This document shows positions 26,086-37,065 of a stretch of 64,000 nt of DNA, piece after piece (the stretch's first letter is position 1; each line of letters starts with the position of its first letter). The notes beneath the pieces are model-generated. The model searched no databases. It saw only the letters and a list, made by a program, of their open reading frames with translations, and was not told the DNA's origin. Source of the stretch: Aggregatibacter kilianii (GTDB taxonomy: Bacteria > Pseudomonadota > Gammaproteobacteria > Enterobacterales > Pasteurellaceae); the NCBI RefSeq assembly GCF_003130255.1, contig NZ_NRCN01000002.1, positions 186,001 to 250,000 of the forward strand. Direction: 5' to 3'. The position numbers and the translations under genes are program-made.

Positions 26086-27233
26086 ACGTGTGCTCCTTGC
26101 GAAGCGGTGCAAACATAGAAGTCTTCTTTCAAGCCCGTTTGTTTTTCGTAATTGTCTGCCACGATTTTACGTACGGCTTCCACTTTATCGTGTGGCGCAA
26201 GAGCAACAATACAACCGCCGAAACCACCTCCGGTCATGCGTGCACCGCCCCGTTTACCGATGACCAACTGCGCCAATTCCACTAAATAGTCAATTTGTGG
26301 CACTGTGATTTCAAAATCATCTCGCATGGAATCGTGCGACTGCCCCATTAATTCGCCAAGACGGGTTAAGTCGTTATGTTTCAAGGCCTCTACCGCGTCC
26401 AACACACGTTGATTTTCCGTGACCACATGGCGCGCACGTTTTGCGACCAGCGGATCAAGTGCGGTCAATTCTGCTTCTTTTTCTTTAAATTGTGCCACAG
26501 ACACATCACGCAAGGCTTTCACGCCGAAAAACGCCGCTGCACGCTCACATTGCTGACGACGGGTGTTGTATTCGCCGGTGACCAAATCATGCGGCACATT
26601 AGAGTTCACGATAATTACCGCCACATCGTGCGGCACTGGTGTTGGTTGGGTTTCAAGACTGCGGCAGTCAATCATCAACAAATGATCTTGTTGTCCGAGC
26701 GCAGAAATCAGCTGATCCATATTGCCGCAGTTGGCACCAACAAATTTGTTTTCCGCTTTTTGTCCGATAAGCGCAATCTCCGTATGGCTTAAAGGCAAAT
26801 CGCTCAGCTGCTGACAGAATTTTCCTGTTGCCACTTCTAACGCAGCAGAAGAACTCAAGCCGGAAGAATGCGGCACGTTACCGGAAATCACCAAATCCGC
26901 CCCTTGTTTGAAATCAGGGCAGCGTTCTTGAATAAATTTCACCACACCACGCACATAGTTCGCCCATTTTTGTTCACTTTGTGGGATGTCTTTATCTAAT
27001 GAAAACTCATCAGACAGATCCAAATCGGCGGCATACACATTCCAAACATGATCGTTGCGTTTCGCACCGGCAATCGCCGTACCATAGTTAATGGCGCATG
27101 GCATCACAAAGCCATCGTTGTAGTCAGTATGTTCGCCGATGATATTAACGCGACCGGGAGCATACACGGTCAACTCAGGTTGTTGATTATATTTTTGGTT
27201 GAAAATGTGTTGGGATTTTTGGATTGGGGTCAT
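26079..27233 (-). CDS. galK: Galactokinase
   Basis: 384 residues from MTPIQKSQ at 27233, with AAGGA 7 bases upstream. GHMP kinase phosphorylating galactose at C1. The galactose signature [20 protein letters not shown] is near residue 28, the ATP-binding [11 protein letters not shown] is central, and the third GHMP motif [14 protein letters not shown] is C-terminal. Overlaps galM by a few bases and follows galT by about 70 bases. Confidence 0.95.
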   Translation of the reverse strand: MTPIQKSQHIFNQKYNQQPELTVYAPGRVNIIGEHTDYNDGFVMPCAINYGTAIAGAKRNDHVWNVYAADLDLSDEFSLDKDIPQSEQKWANYVRGVVKFIQERCPDFKQGADLVISGNVPHSSGLSSSAALEVATGKFCQQLSDLPLSHTEIALIGQKAENKFVGANCGNMDQLISALGQQDHLLMIDCRSLETQPTPVPHDVAVIIVNSNVPHDLVTGEYNTRRQQCERAAAFFGVKALRDVSVAQFKEKEAELTALDPLVAKRARHVVTENQRVLDAVEALKHNDLTRLGELMGQSHDSMRDDFEITVPQIDYLVELAQLVIGKRGGARMTGGGFGGCIVALAPHDKVEAVRKIVADNYEKQTGLKEDFYVCTASQGAHVC

Positions 27234-27303
27234 GTTTGTGTCCTTTATCTTCAAGTATTGCTCAATCAGCTCCCCTCTTTTGTAAAGAGGGGAATTGGGC
27301 GCA

Positions 27304-28347
27304 TTATTTCAGTTTATAGTGAATTTCACTCAACGCACGCAGTCTTTCTGCTGCTTGCTCAGCGGTTAAATCACGTTGGCTTTCGCCGAGCATTTCGTAA
27401 CCCACCATAAACTTGCGCACAGTGGCGGAGCGTAAAAGCGGCGGATAGAAATGAGCGTGCAGTTGCCAATGTTCATTTTCTTCGCCGTTAAACGGTGCAG
27501 CGTGGAAACCCATGGAATACGGGAAAGAGGTTTCAAATAAGTTGTCATATTTGGTCGTGAGTTTTTTCAATATCACCGCCAAATCTTTCGCTTGAGCGTC
27601 ACTTAATTCCGTTAAGCGTTTAACCTGTGCTTTTGGCAACAACAAGGTTTCAAACGGCCAAACCGCCCAATACGGCACCACGGCAACCCAATGTTCTGTC
27701 TCCACAACGATACGTTCCTTGCGGGCCAATTCTTGTTGAACGTAATCCACTAACAGCACGGAACCGTATTTTTCATAGTATTCCCGTTGTGCTTTATCTT
27801 CTCTCGCCACTTCATTCGGCAGGAAACTGTTTGCCCAGATTTGTCCGTGTGGATGTGGGTTAGAACAGCCCATCGCGGCGCCTTTATTTTCAAAGATTTG
27901 TACCCATTGGTATTTTTGACCAAGCTCACGGAGTTGTTCTTGCCAGACTTTAATGACTTCTTCGATCTCAAGTGCGGTCAATAATGGCAACGTTTTACTA
28001 TGGTCGGGTGAAAAACAAATCACGCGACTTTCCCCGCGCGCTTGCGAGCTTTGGAATAACGGATTGTCATTCTGCTGCGGTGCTGGCGTGTCTTCTAACA
28101 GCGCGGAGAAGTCATTTTTAAACACATAAGGTTTGTGATAATCGGGATTAGGCTCACCGGTAATGCGTTTATTACGCGGGCAAAGATAGCAATTCGGATC
28201 ATGACTTGGCTTTTGTTCTTCGCTCACTTTTTCTTGTTGCCCTTGCCATGGACGTTTAGCGCGATGAGGAGAAACCAAAACCCATTGGTCAATCAACGGG
28301 TTATATCTGCGATGTGGGTGTTCGGTAGGGTCAAAAACAGTTGTCAT
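27304..28347 (-). CDS. galT: Galactose-1-phosphate uridylyltransferase
   Basis: 347 residues from [18 protein letters not shown] at 28347, with AGAGGT 6 bases upstream. HIT-superfamily enzyme exchanging UMP between UDP-glucose and galactose 1-phosphate. The nucleophile histidine lies in [13 protein letters not shown], and zinc-binding cysteines in CYLCPRN. First gene of the galTKM operon. Its promoter region carries a GalR-type operator and a CRP-like site. No galE is in this window, so the epimerase must be elsewhere. Confidence 0.95.
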   Translation of the reverse strand: MTTVFDPTEHPHRRYNPLIDQWVLVSPHRAKRPWQGQQEKVSEEQKPSHDPNCYLCPRNKRITGEPNPDYHKPYVFKNDFSALLEDTPAPQQNDNPLFQSSQARGESRVICFSPDHSKTLPLLTALEIEEVIKVWQEQLRELGQKYQWVQIFENKGAAMGCSNPHPHGQIWANSFLPNEVAREDKAQREYYEKYGSVLLVDYVQQELARKERIVVETEHWVAVVPYWAVWPFETLLLPKAQVKRLTELSDAQAKDLAVILKKLTTKYDNLFETSFPYSMGFHAAPFNGEENEHWQLHAHFYPPLLRSATVRKFMVGYEMLGESQRDLTAEQAAERLRALSEIHYKLK

Positions 28348-28378
28348 AATGTACCTCTGTTCAGTTGTATTTAATTTA

Positions 28379-28392
28379 TGAAAACGATTACA
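28379..28392. promoter_or_regulatory. GalR-type operator in front of galT
   Basis: TGAAAACGATTACA, a 14-base imperfect palindrome centred on CG as in LacI/GalR-family operators. Its reverse complement TGTAATCGTTTTCA is identical, base for base, to the site in front of mglB (29651-29664). Confidence 0.8.
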
Positions 28393-28431
28393 AAAAATAT
28401 GACATAAAATACCACATTGAGCAAAATAAAC

Positions 28432-28447
28432 TGTTAACAAGATCACA
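28432..28447. promoter_or_regulatory. Candidate CRP site in the galT-galR intergenic region
   Basis: TGTTA-N6-TCACA, one mismatch from the CRP consensus. It lies between the two divergent starts, so it could serve either promoter. Confidence 0.6.
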
Positions 28448-28526
28448 AAAACAGATTTTATTCGTGCTTTATACTAAAAACCTTCTATAAATATAAAAAA
28501 TTTGTGACGAACCCGGCAATTTTAAA

Positions 28527-28540
28527 AGTAAGCGTTTTCA
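28527..28540. promoter_or_regulatory. Second GalR-type operator, in front of the repressor gene
   Basis: AGTAAGCGTTTTCA, sharing the CG centre and the CGTTTTCA half-site with the galT and mglB operators. At 60 bases before the repressor start it suggests autoregulation. Confidence 0.65.
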
Positions 28541-28599
28541 AATAACATTATTTAAGATTATGATTTGGTAAATTTCAATTGAAAATCAAAAGGTGTTTT

Positions 28600-29625
28600 A
28601 TGGCCACGGTAACGATTCGAGATGTCGCAAAACAGGCCGGCGTATCGGTTGCAACAGTATCCAGAGTGCTAAATAACCATCCGTCCACGAGAGAAGACAC
28701 CCGTCTTGCGGTGCTTAGTGCTGTTGAGCAACTGGATTACCGCCCTAATGCTAACGCCCAAGCGTTAGCTTCTCAAAACTCCGATACTTTAGGTGTCGTG
28801 GTGACGGATGTAACGGACGCATTTTTTGCTATTTTAGTAAAATCGGTGGATCACGTTGCCATGGAACACGGCAAAAATATTTTGATCGGCATGGGATATC
28901 ATCAGGCAGAAAAAGAGAAAGAAGCCATTGATACGCTACTGCGCAAACGTTGTAATTGTTTAGTGGTGCATTCCAAGGCCCTAGATGATCAAACCTTGGC
29001 GGCTTACTTAGAAAGTGTGCCCGGCATGGTGATTATTAATCGTTGTATTAAAGACTATGAATCCCGTTGTGTGAGTTTAGATAACCAAAAAGGCACCTAC
29101 ATCGCCACTACCACCTTAATAAAGGCGGGACATCGGCATATTGCTTATATCGGTTCTAATCATCAAATTAATGATGAAGCGGATCGTAAACAAGGCTATT
29201 TAGATGCCCTCACAAAACATCACATCCCTGTTGCTGAAAACGCTATCGTACATAGCTCACCGGATTTTGAAGGTGGCGAAGAAGCCATGATTAATCTGTT
29301 GAGTTATGACGATAATTTAACTGCTGTTGTCACCTACAATGACTCTATGGCTGCAGGGGCTTTATCCGTGCTAAATGAAAATAACATAAAAGTGCCAAAA
29401 CAATTTTCTATTATTGGCTTTGACGATATGCCTATCGCCCGTTATTTGGTGCCTAAATTAACAACCATTCGCTACCCTATTGATTTAATGGCAAACTATG
29501 CGGCCAAATTAGCTCTTAGTCTGGTAGATAAAACGATTTCTTTGCCGATTAACCCGCAGTTTAATCCGACGTTGGTCAGACGTTTTTCTGTGGAAAACGC
29601 CTATCACAGCAGTGAAAAGAGCTAA
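28600..29625 (+). CDS. galR: LacI-family galactose repressor (GalR/GalS)
   Basis: 341 residues from [16 protein letters not shown] at 28600; AAAAGGTG lies 6 bases upstream. The N-terminal helix-turn-helix [17 protein letters not shown] (10-26) and hinge region [13 protein letters not shown] are classic LacI family. The periplasmic-binding-protein-like effector domain follows, with the highly conserved [13 protein letters not shown]. Located between galTKM and mglBAC, with matching operators in both intergenic regions, it very probably represses both operons and is released by galactose. Corresponds to E. coli GalS by position and GalR by role. Confidence 0.93.
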   Translation: MATVTIRDVAKQAGVSVATVSRVLNNHPSTREDTRLAVLSAVEQLDYRPNANAQALASQNSDTLGVVVTDVTDAFFAILVKSVDHVAMEHGKNILIGMGYHQAEKEKEAIDTLLRKRCNCLVVHSKALDDQTLAAYLESVPGMVIINRCIKDYESRCVSLDNQKGTYIATTTLIKAGHRHIAYIGSNHQINDEADRKQGYLDALTKHHIPVAENAIVHSSPDFEGGEEAMINLLSYDDNLTAVVTYNDSMAAGALSVLNENNIKVPKQFSIIGFDDMPIARYLVPKLTTIRYPIDLMANYAAKLALSLVDKTISLPINPQFNPTLVRRFSVENAYHSSEKS

Positions 29626-29650
29626 AATTGTATTATTTTTGTGCTAAAGA

Positions 29651-29664
29651 TGTAATCGTTTTCA
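29651..29664. promoter_or_regulatory. GalR-type operator in front of mglB
   Basis: TGTAATCGTTTTCA, exact reverse complement of the galT operator. Confidence 0.8.
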
Positions 29665-29668
29665 TAAA

Positions 29669-29684
29669 TGTGAATATGATCACA
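29669..29684. promoter_or_regulatory. CRP site in front of mglB
   Basis: TGTGAATATGATCACA, a perfect TGTGA-N6-TCACA, only 4 bases after the operator. The adjacency means repressor and activator probably compete or cooperate here. Confidence 0.85.
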
Positions 29685-29834
29685 GTCTTGAGTCGAAAAA
29701 AACTGTATCCTACGCGCAATTACCTGAGTAGCGATTGCAGTGTAAAAAGGTAAGAATTGATAATAATTCTTTAAAAATTATCACCTTAAATACCTCTATC
29801 CAATTTTAATATAGTTAAATGGAGACTATGCATT

Positions 29835-30827
29835 ATGAAAAAAACAGTTTTAAGTGCAGTTGCTTTAGCAGTCGCTTTGGGCGCAGGCATCAGCGCCGCA
29901 CAAGCAGAAACCCGTATTGGTGTAACCATTTACAAATATGACGATAACTTTATGTCTTTAATGCGTAAAGAAATTCAAAAAGGTGCAGATCAATTAAAAG
30001 ACGTGAAACTGTTGATGAATGACTCCCAAAACGCGCAGTCTATTCAAAACGACCAAGTTGACGTGTTACTTTCCAAAGGCGTAAAAGCCCTTGCGATTAA
30101 CTTAGTTGACCCATCTGCAGCTCCAACCATCATCGGCAAAGCCAAACCGGATAATATTCCTGTTGTTTTCTTCAATAAAGATCCTGGCGCAAAAGCTATC
30201 GCATCTTATGATAACGCTTACTTTGTAGGTACCGATCCGAAAGAATCCGGTATTATCCAAGGTGACTTAATTGCAAAACAATGGAAAGCAATGCCGGCAT
30301 TAGACTTAAACAAAGACGGTAAAATCCAGTATGTTTTATTAAAAGGCGAACCGGGCCACCCGGATGCGGAAGCGCGTACAAAATATGTGGTAGAACAATT
30401 ACACGCTCAAGGCATTCAAACCGAACAACTCTTCATTGATACCGGTATGTGGGATGCAGCATTGGCGAAAGATAAAGTGGATGCTTGGTTATCCAGCTCT
30501 AAAGCGAATGACATTGAAGTGATCATTTCTAACAACGACGGTATGGCATTAGGCGCATTAGAAGCAACCAAAGCACACGGTAAAAAATTACCGATTTTCG
30601 GTGTTGACGCCCTACCTGAAGCATTACAACTGATCAAGAAAGGCGACCTTGCCGGTACTGTGTTAAATGACGGTGTAAACCAAGGTAAAGCGGTTGTTGA
30701 GTTATCTAACAACTTGGCAAACGGCAAACCGGCTACCGAAGGCACAAAATGGGAACTTAAAGATCGTGTTGTACGCGTTCCTTATGTTGGTGTAGATAAA
30801 GATAACTTATCAGAATTCTTAAAATAA
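29835..30827 (+). CDS. mglB: Galactose/methyl galactoside periplasmic binding protein
   Basis: 330 residues with a signal peptide (1-24, ending AQA). Substrate-binding protein for D-galactose and D-glucose. [16 protein letters not shown] begins the mature domain, and the sugar-binding aromatic and acidic residues are in the usual family places ([23 protein letters not shown]). The EF-hand-like calcium loop is present as [16 protein letters not shown] lies 9 bases before the ATG. First gene of mglBAC. Confidence 0.96.
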   Translation: MKKTVLSAVALAVALGAGISAAQAETRIGVTIYKYDDNFMSLMRKEIQKGADQLKDVKLLMNDSQNAQSIQNDQVDVLLSKGVKALAINLVDPSAAPTIIGKAKPDNIPVVFFNKDPGAKAIASYDNAYFVGTDPKESGIIQGDLIAKQWKAMPALDLNKDGKIQYVLLKGEPGHPDAEARTKYVVEQLHAQGIQTEQLFIDTGMWDAALAKDKVDAWLSSSKANDIEVIISNNDGMALGALEATKAHGKKLPIFGVDALPEALQLIKKGDLAGTVLNDGVNQGKAVVELSNNLANGKPATEGTKWELKDRVVRVPYVGVDKDNLSEFLK

Positions 30828-30844
30828 ATTTGTTTTATTAATGT

Positions 30845-30886
30845 AAGGGGAAGCGTAGGACAGAACTTATGTCCCTTCCCCTTTAT
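30845..30886 (+). terminator. Hairpin between mglB and mglA
   Basis: AAGGGGAAG (30845-30853) pairs with CTTCCCCTT (30874-30882), with an inner GGAC/GTCC pair, followed by TATTTAT. Such hairpins after binding-protein genes are commonly partial terminators or 3' stabilisers that leave more mglB than mglAC message. Confidence 0.75.
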
Positions 30887-30900
30887 TTATGAGGTTGGAT

Positions 30901-32439
30901 ATGACAGCGCAAATTCAAAGTCAAAGCGGAAGCCAAAATCAAGACGGCGAAGTCCTGCTTACCATGACTAATGTCAGCAAGTCCTTTCCGGGCGTAAAAG
31001 CCTTAGATCACGCAAACTTAAGCGTCCGTTCGCATTCTGTACACGCATTGATGGGGGAAAACGGTGCGGGTAAATCCACGTTGTTAAAATGCTTATTCGG
31101 CATTTACGCTAAAGACGAAGGTGAAATCTTGTTTTTAGGCAAACCCGTGAATTTTAAAACCTCAAAAGAAGCCTTAGAAAACGGTATTTCCATGGTGCAC
31201 CAAGAGCTTAACCTCGTGCGTCAAACCAGCGTGATGGATAACCTATGGCTTGGTCGTTACCCGCTTAAAGGGCCTTTTGTGGATCACGCAAAAATGTACC
31301 GTGATACCAAAGCCATTTTTGATGAATTGGACATTGACGTTGATCCAAGAGAAAAAGTGGCCAAACTTTCCGTTTCACAAATGCAGATGATCGAAATTGC
31401 GAAAGCGTTTTCTTATGACGCTAAAATCGTGATTATGGATGAACCGACATCCTCACTCTCCGAAAAAGAAGTGGAGCATCTGTTTAAAATTATTCAAAAA
31501 TTAAAAGATCGCGGTTGCGGTATTATTTACATTTCTCACAAAATGGATGAAATCTTCAAAATTTGTGACGAAATCACCATTCTACGCGATGGCAAATGGA
31601 TCAATACCGTACCGGTGAAAACCTCCACCATGGAACAAATCGTGTCCATGATGGTAGGCCGTGAACTCACCCAACGCTTCCCGGAAAAAACGAATGTGCC
31701 GAAGGAAGTGATTTTAAAGGTGGAAAATCTGACTGCACTTAATCAACCTTCTATCCAAGATGTCAGTTTTGATTTACGTAAAGGCGAAATTCTCGGTATT
31801 GCCGGTTTAGTAGGAGCCAAACGTACTGATGTAGTGGAAGCGATTTTTGGTGTGCGTGAAGTGAAAAACGGCACCATTAAACTGAATGGAAAAACAGTGA
31901 AAAATCACACCGCACTTGAAGCCATTAACAATAGTTTTGCCTTAGTGACTGAAGAACGTCGCTCCACCGGGATTTATTCCAACTTGAGCATTGAATTCAA
32001 CTCATTAATTTCCAACATGAAATCCTATCTCACACCATGGAAATTATTGAGCAACAAAAAAATGCGTAGCGACACACAATGGGTTATCGATTCAATGAAT
32101 GTGAAAACCCCGTCACACAAAACCTCCATTGGTTCACTTTCCGGCGGGAACCAACAAAAAGTGATTATCGGTCGTTGGTTACTCACCCAACCGGAAATCT
32201 TAATGCTCGATGAACCGACCCGTGGGATTGATATCGGTGCGAAATTTGAAATTTACCAATTAATTCAGGAACTGGCGAAAAAGGATAAAGGTATCATCAT
32301 GATTTCCTCCGAAATGCCTGAACTCCTTGGGGTAACCGACCGTATTCTCGTGATGAGTAACGGTAAAGTTGCCGGTATCGTTGAAACTGCAAAAACCTCT
32401 CAAGAAGAAATTTTGCAACTCGCCGCAAAATATTTATAA
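30901..32439 (+). CDS. mglA: Galactose/methyl galactoside import ATP-binding protein
   Basis: 512 residues from [12 protein letters not shown], chosen over an ATG four codons upstream because AGGTTGGA precedes it. Two ABC domains. The first has Walker [10 protein letters not shown], signature LSVSQMQM and Walker [12 protein letters not shown]. The second has a degenerate P-loop GLVGAKRTD, as usual for MglA, with signature LSGGNQQK and LMLDEPTRG. Energises galactose import with MglC. A 19-base gap separates it from mglC. Confidence 0.95.
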   Translation: MTAQIQSQSGSQNQDGEVLLTMTNVSKSFPGVKALDHANLSVRSHSVHALMGENGAGKSTLLKCLFGIYAKDEGEILFLGKPVNFKTSKEALENGISMVHQELNLVRQTSVMDNLWLGRYPLKGPFVDHAKMYRDTKAIFDELDIDVDPREKVAKLSVSQMQMIEIAKAFSYDAKIVIMDEPTSSLSEKEVEHLFKIIQKLKDRGCGIIYISHKMDEIFKICDEITILRDGKWINTVPVKTSTMEQIVSMMVGRELTQRFPEKTNVPKEVILKVENLTALNQPSIQDVSFDLRKGEILGIAGLVGAKRTDVVEAIFGVREVKNGTIKLNGKTVKNHTALEAINNSFALVTEERRSTGIYSNLSIEFNSLISNMKSYLTPWKLLSNKKMRSDTQWVIDSMNVKTPSHKTSIGSLSGGNQQKVIIGRWLLTQPEILMLDEPTRGIDIGAKFEIYQLIQELAKKDKGIIMISSEMPELLGVTDRILVMSNGKVAGIVETAKTSQEEILQLAAKYL

Positions 32440-32457
32440 ATAATAAAGGAACAAATT

Positions 32458-33468
32458 ATGAGTGCCTTAGAAAAAAATAAATCATTCGATTTCCTAAAAC
32501 AAAATGCGATTTATTTTGTGTTGTTGATTTTACTTGGCATCATCATCGCACAAGATCCGACATTTCTTAACTTGGTTAACTTCAGTAACATTCTGACCCA
32601 ATCCTCCGTGCGTTTAATTATCGCCCTTGGGGTTGCAGGCTTATTGGTGACACAAGGTACCGACTTGTCTGCCGGTCGTCAGGTCGGTCTCGCCGCGGTA
32701 ATCTCTGCGACCATGTTACAATCCATGGAAAACATGAACCGTGTTTTCCCTGATCTCGGTGAAATTCCAATTCCGGTGGTGATCCTCGCCGTTTGTGCCG
32801 TCGGCGCTGTCATCGGCTTAGTCAACGGTTTGGTTATCGCTTACTTAAGAGTAACACCGTTTATCGCTACTATGGGCACCATGATCATCGTGTACGGTTT
32901 CAACTCCCTTTACTACGATGCCGTGGGCGGTTCTCCAATTGCCGGTTTCAGCGAAAACTTCTCTACCTTCGCTCAAGGCTTTATTCGTCTAGGATCGTTT
33001 AAGCTCTCTTACATCACTATTTATGCGGCAATTTGTGCTTTCTTCGTCTGGGTCATGTGGAATAAAACCCGTTTCGGTAAAAATATCTTTGCTATCGGCG
33101 GCAACCCTGAAGCAGCCAAAGTGTCCGGCGTAAACGTCGCACGCAACCTTGTTGTTATCTACATCATCGCAGGTATGTTCTATGCTTTCGGTGGAATGTT
33201 AGAAGCCGGACGTATCGGTTCCGCCACCAACAACCTCGGTTTCATGTATGAATTGGATGCTATTGCAGCTTGCGTAGTGGGTGGCGTATCCTTTGCCGGC
33301 GGTGTGGGAACGGTTGTCGGCGTTATCACCGGGGTAATTATCTTCACCGTAATCAACTACGGCTTAACTTACATCGGCGTTAACCCTTACTGGCAATATA
33401 TCATCAAAGGTAGCATCATCATTCTTGCTGTGGCTATCGACTCCTTGAAATACGCGAAGAAAAAATAA
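32458..33468 (+). CDS. mglC: Galactose/methyl galactoside permease
   Basis: 336 residues, about 8-10 hydrophobic segments, of the ribose/galactose ABC permease family. Recognisable segments are GTDLSAGRQVGLAAV, the coupling-helix region GGNPEAAKVSGVNV and AACVVGGVSFAGGVGTVVG. AAAGGAAC lies 7 bases before the ATG. Last gene of the operon, followed by a terminator. Confidence 0.95.
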   Translation: MSALEKNKSFDFLKQNAIYFVLLILLGIIIAQDPTFLNLVNFSNILTQSSVRLIIALGVAGLLVTQGTDLSAGRQVGLAAVISATMLQSMENMNRVFPDLGEIPIPVVILAVCAVGAVIGLVNGLVIAYLRVTPFIATMGTMIIVYGFNSLYYDAVGGSPIAGFSENFSTFAQGFIRLGSFKLSYITIYAAICAFFVWVMWNKTRFGKNIFAIGGNPEAAKVSGVNVARNLVVIYIIAGMFYAFGGMLEAGRIGSATNNLGFMYELDAIAACVVGGVSFAGGVGTVVGVITGVIIFTVINYGLTYIGVNPYWQYIIKGSIIILAVAIDSLKYAKKK

Positions 33469-33505
33469 TCTTCCGATTCATAAAAAATTGAAAAACAGCA
33501 TAAAA

Positions 33506-33543
33506 AACGACCGCACTTTATTAAGTGCGGTCGTTATTTTTTG
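33506..33543 (+). terminator. Terminator of mglBAC made of paired uptake signals
   Basis: AACGACCGCACTT-TATT-AAGTGCGGTCGTT, 13-base arms, with A-run before and T-run after. Confidence 0.9.
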
Positions 33544-33681
33544 TCATTTGAAAATCTCTTTGAGAACTTACCGATGATGTTTAGTCATCTGATGGTTCAA
33601 GCTTCCACGCTTAGACCACAAGGGTACGAATAAAGTTGTCCCTACAAAAAAAGCCTGGATACGGTCACAAAACAGCGATTT

Positions 33682-35532
33682 CTATTTACATTCACTTAAC
33701 CATACCCGCAATTTATCTACCTCGCCTTGCCATTCAGTCGCCAACAGATTCACCCAGGTTGCGATATTATCCTGCCATTGTTCTGTATCGGCGTTTTGTG
33801 CCTGCGAGGCAATTTCCTGTAAGCGTTTTAAGCCAACGGAAGCCAAGGCGCCTTTGATTTTATGGGCTGAGGAAAGTACATTGCTTTGCTGTTTGGGATC
33901 TTGCAAATAGGCTTGGTAGGCTTGTTGTAATTCAATAATATACCCATCCATAGTCTGTTCAAATAATGTTAGGTTATTTTGCACAAAATTCACGCCTAAC
34001 ATTTCCACCAGTTCGCCCAGCATTTTCGTATCAAAATCGGAAGATACTTGCAGCTGTTTGGTTTCAGTAAGCTCAAACTTGGTAATTTCTTCACCGAAAT
34101 AATCAAACAGACACTGATTCAATTCGTCCAAAGAAAGCGGTTTATGGATGACATCATCCATACCTTGCGCCAAATATTCCTCTTTTTTCTGCACCACATT
34201 AGCTGTCAATGCAATTAACGGCGGGAGGAAATCATAGGTGCCGTTTTCATAGTTTTGGCGCAGGTAGGTGGCAATATCAAAACCTGACATATCGGGCAAT
34301 TGAATATCCAAAAACACCAAATCGTAATAGTTTTGCTCAAATTTTTCGATGGCCTGCGCGCCGGTCATGGCGACATCAATTTGATAACCCAATTTTTCCA
34401 ACAAGGATTTTGCCACCACCACATTGACTTCAATATCTTCCACCAACAAGATATTCAGCTTTAATGGTAACTTGCTGTTTTCATCCGATGGAGGTAAAGC
34501 TTCTTCCGCCTTAAACGTCAACAGGAAGGTAGAACCATGGCCGATCGCGCTGGTAACGGTTAAATCGCCCCCCATTAGCTGTGCGATAGTTTTAGAAATC
34601 GACAACCCAATGCCACTACCCAGGGATTTATTGCGATTAGAATTAACCTGATAATACAGCTCAAAGATTTTTTCTAAATCCGCTTCATCAATACCAATGC
34701 CGGTATCCGTTACCCGAATGGCAAATTCATTGTCGGTGGTTTGTTCAACGGATAACGTTACGCTACCTTGTTGCGTAAATTTCACCGCATTGGTAATCAA
34801 GTTCCATAAGATCTGATTAAGCCGAACACCGTCCAACATCAGCCAGTTTGGCAAGGTTGACGGGCAATTCAAATGAAATTCAAGGCGTTTTTCTTCCGCC
34901 ATTAATAAGGCGAAATTGCTAATATCATTAAGCAAAGCGTAAAAATCCGTCTCTTTTCGATGTAATTCGATTCGGCGGGCGTCAATTTTTTCCAAATCAA
35001 TAATGTCGCTGAAAATATGTGACAGTGAAACGGCACTACTATTGATAGTTTTTAAATAATTCTGTTGGTGTTCGGTGGGTTGTTCTTCCAATAAAATTCG
35101 GCTTAAGCCAATAATACCGTTTAACGGCGTGCGCAACTCATGACTGATGGTCGTCATCAACGTGGTTTTGTCGCGGTTAATTTTTTCTACTTTGTCTAAA
35201 GCCGCGGACAAGCGCTTTTCCGCCAAAAGACGCTCTTCGATTTCTTTTTGCAAATTCTCAACGGAATGGGACAACGCCAAACGGGAGTGCTCCAATTTTT
35301 CCACTAATAAGGTAAAAAAATAAATCACGAAAGGCGCGGAAATCATACCGAACACGATAGAACGGAAAAGATCCTGCCAATAAATTTTTCCAACGAAAAT
35401 GACACTTAAGATAATTTGTGTGCAAAGCGCCAACACGGCCAACACAGTGACACCCAAAACGGAAAAACGAATTTTCCCTAGACGAATCACCCAATCCACA
35501 TAACGACGGGCAAAATGTTTGATATTTTTCAT
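33682..35532 (-). CDS. arcB: Aerobic respiration control sensor kinase ArcB (short form)
   Basis: 616 residues. Two N-terminal transmembrane helices, a coiled coil (EKLEHSRLALSHSVENLQKE), then the histidine kinase with H-box SHELRTPLNG, N-box LITNAVKF and G-boxes DTGIGI and GSGIGLSI. It continues with a receiver domain (phospho-Asp in LVFLDIQLPDMSG) and a C-terminal Hpt domain (AHKIKGALASVG). The coiled coil leads straight into the kinase, so the PAS domain of E. coli ArcB (778 residues) is missing; this short form is known in Haemophilus. It responds to quinone redox state and phosphorylates ArcA. ATG at 35532 preferred to a TTG five codons earlier. Confidence 0.92.
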   Translation of the reverse strand: MKNIKHFARRYVDWVIRLGKIRFSVLGVTVLAVLALCTQIILSVIFVGKIYWQDLFRSIVFGMISAPFVIYFFTLLVEKLEHSRLALSHSVENLQKEIEERLLAEKRLSAALDKVEKINRDKTTLMTTISHELRTPLNGIIGLSRILLEEQPTEHQQNYLKTINSSAVSLSHIFSDIIDLEKIDARRIELHRKETDFYALLNDISNFALLMAEEKRLEFHLNCPSTLPNWLMLDGVRLNQILWNLITNAVKFTQQGSVTLSVEQTTDNEFAIRVTDTGIGIDEADLEKIFELYYQVNSNRNKSLGSGIGLSISKTIAQLMGGDLTVTSAIGHGSTFLLTFKAEEALPPSDENSKLPLKLNILLVEDIEVNVVVAKSLLEKLGYQIDVAMTGAQAIEKFEQNYYDLVFLDIQLPDMSGFDIATYLRQNYENGTYDFLPPLIALTANVVQKKEEYLAQGMDDVIHKPLSLDELNQCLFDYFGEEITKFELTETKQLQVSSDFDTKMLGELVEMLGVNFVQNNLTLFEQTMDGYIIELQQAYQAYLQDPKQQSNVLSSAHKIKGALASVGLKRLQEIASQAQNADTEQWQDNIATWVNLLATEWQGEVDKLRVWLSECK

Positions 35533-35613
35533 AGCATTCCGTGACAAAAGAAAAATGATGGCTATTGTACCTTAATTGTACAGCCCTAGCGGGAAAGTTT
35601 TGCAAAGACAAAA

Positions 35614-35655
35614 AAGTGCGGTCGAAAAACACATTGAATTTCGACCGCACTTCTA
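35614..35655. terminator. Terminator of fabB, paired uptake signals
   Basis: AAGTGCGGTCGAAA (35614-35627) and TTTCGACCGCACTT (35639-35652), 14-base arms, about 20 bases beyond the fabB stop. The minus-strand tail is A/T-rich. Confidence 0.8.
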
Positions 35656-35675
35656 AGAGAAATTAACCTGAAGGA

Positions 35676-36896
35676 TTAACCGTTGTAACGTTTAAAGACT
35701 AAAGTCGCGTTAGTTCCGCCAAAACCGAAGCTATTGGACATCACGGTTTGTAAACCGGCGTTTTCTTTCGTTTCAGTCACGATGTTGCAACCAACGGCTT
35801 GCTCGTCCAACGTTTCGATGTTAATGCTCGGTGCGATAAAATCGTTATCTAACATTAACAAGGTATAAATGGCTTCGTGCGCACCGGCAGCCCCTAAAGA
35901 ATGACCTGTCATAGACTTGGTGGAAGAAATCGCCGGGATTTTATCGCCGAATACGTTTTTAATCGCGCCCAATTCTTTCACATCACCTACCGGAGTCGAT
36001 GTACCGTGCACGTTAATGTAGTCGATTGGTGTGTCAATGTTTGCCATGGCTTGTTTCATGCAACGTTCCGCACCTTCACCGCTTGGCGCCACCATGTCAT
36101 AACCATCGGAAGTTGCACCATAACCGACGATTTCCGCATAAATTTTCGCGCCGCGCGCCAACGCGTGCTCTAATTCTTCTACGACAACCACTGCGCCGCC
36201 GCCGGCAATCACGAAACCGTCACGGTTTGCATCGTACGCACGGGAGGCTTTGGTTGGGGTTTCATTGTATTTGGTAGACACTGCGCCCATCGCGTCAAAT
36301 TCGGTAGCGCATTCCCAAGATAATTCTTCTGCACCGCCGGCAAACACAATGTCTTGTTTACCTAATTGGATTAATTCTAACGCGTTGCCGATACAGTGTG
36401 CTGAAGTAGCACAAGCGGAACTGATACTGTAACTTACACCCTTGATTTTGTATGGTGTCGCCAAACACGCAGATACGCTGGAGGCCATGGTTTTGGTTAC
36501 CGCATAAGGACCAACCGCTTTCACACCGCGCGGACCACGCACAGCATCACAAGCCACTAACTGGTTGTGAGCAGAACCTGTGCCGGCGCCAATCACCAAA
36601 CCGGTACGTTCGTTAGACACTTGTTCTTCGGTTAAACCAGAATCTTCAATGGCTTCTTTCATAGAAAGGTAAGCATAAGCGGCGGCATCTCCCATGAAAC
36701 GATATACTTTACGATCGATTAACTCGCTTGGATTTAATTTAACGGTACCTGCCACATGGCTACGCATTTTCATATCAATAAATTCAGGCACGATTTCAAT
36801 ACCGGATTTACCTGTTTTTAATGAAGTCAATACTTCTTCTTTGTTGTTACCAATACTGGAAATAATACCTAATCCTGTAATTACTGCTCTTTTCAT
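35676..36896 (-). CDS. fabB: 3-oxoacyl-[acyl-carrier-protein] synthase I
   Basis: 406 residues, the FabB length. Condensing enzyme elongating acyl-ACP, including the unsaturated branch. The active-site cysteine is C162 in [11 protein letters not shown]. The two histidines lie in [11 protein letters not shown] and [13 protein letters not shown]. FabB rather than FabF is indicated by [17 protein letters not shown] and [18 protein letters not shown]. Divergent from mnmC. Confidence 0.95.
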   Translation of the reverse strand: MKRAVITGLGIISSIGNNKEEVLTSLKTGKSGIEIVPEFIDMKMRSHVAGTVKLNPSELIDRKVYRFMGDAAAYAYLSMKEAIEDSGLTEEQVSNERTGLVIGAGTGSAHNQLVACDAVRGPRGVKAVGPYAVTKTMASSVSACLATPYKIKGVSYSISSACATSAHCIGNALELIQLGKQDIVFAGGAEELSWECATEFDAMGAVSTKYNETPTKASRAYDANRDGFVIAGGGAVVVVEELEHALARGAKIYAEIVGYGATSDGYDMVAPSGEGAERCMKQAMANIDTPIDYINVHGTSTPVGDVKELGAIKNVFGDKIPAISSTKSMTGHSLGAAGAHEAIYTLLMLDNDFIAPSINIETLDEQAVGCNIVTETKENAGLQTVMSNSFGFGGTNATLVFKRYNG

Positions 36897-37065
36897 TCGT
36901 TATTCCTTAATGGGTTGGAAAATTGATTTCGACTTACATTTGTTAGCTGAACGCAATTTACTATGAAATCAAAATATTGCAAGCATTAATTATAACGTTA
37001 GACCAGTTAGGCAAAATCGGCGTATCATATTAGACACAGAAAACTAACCAAAGGAATCACGCTCA

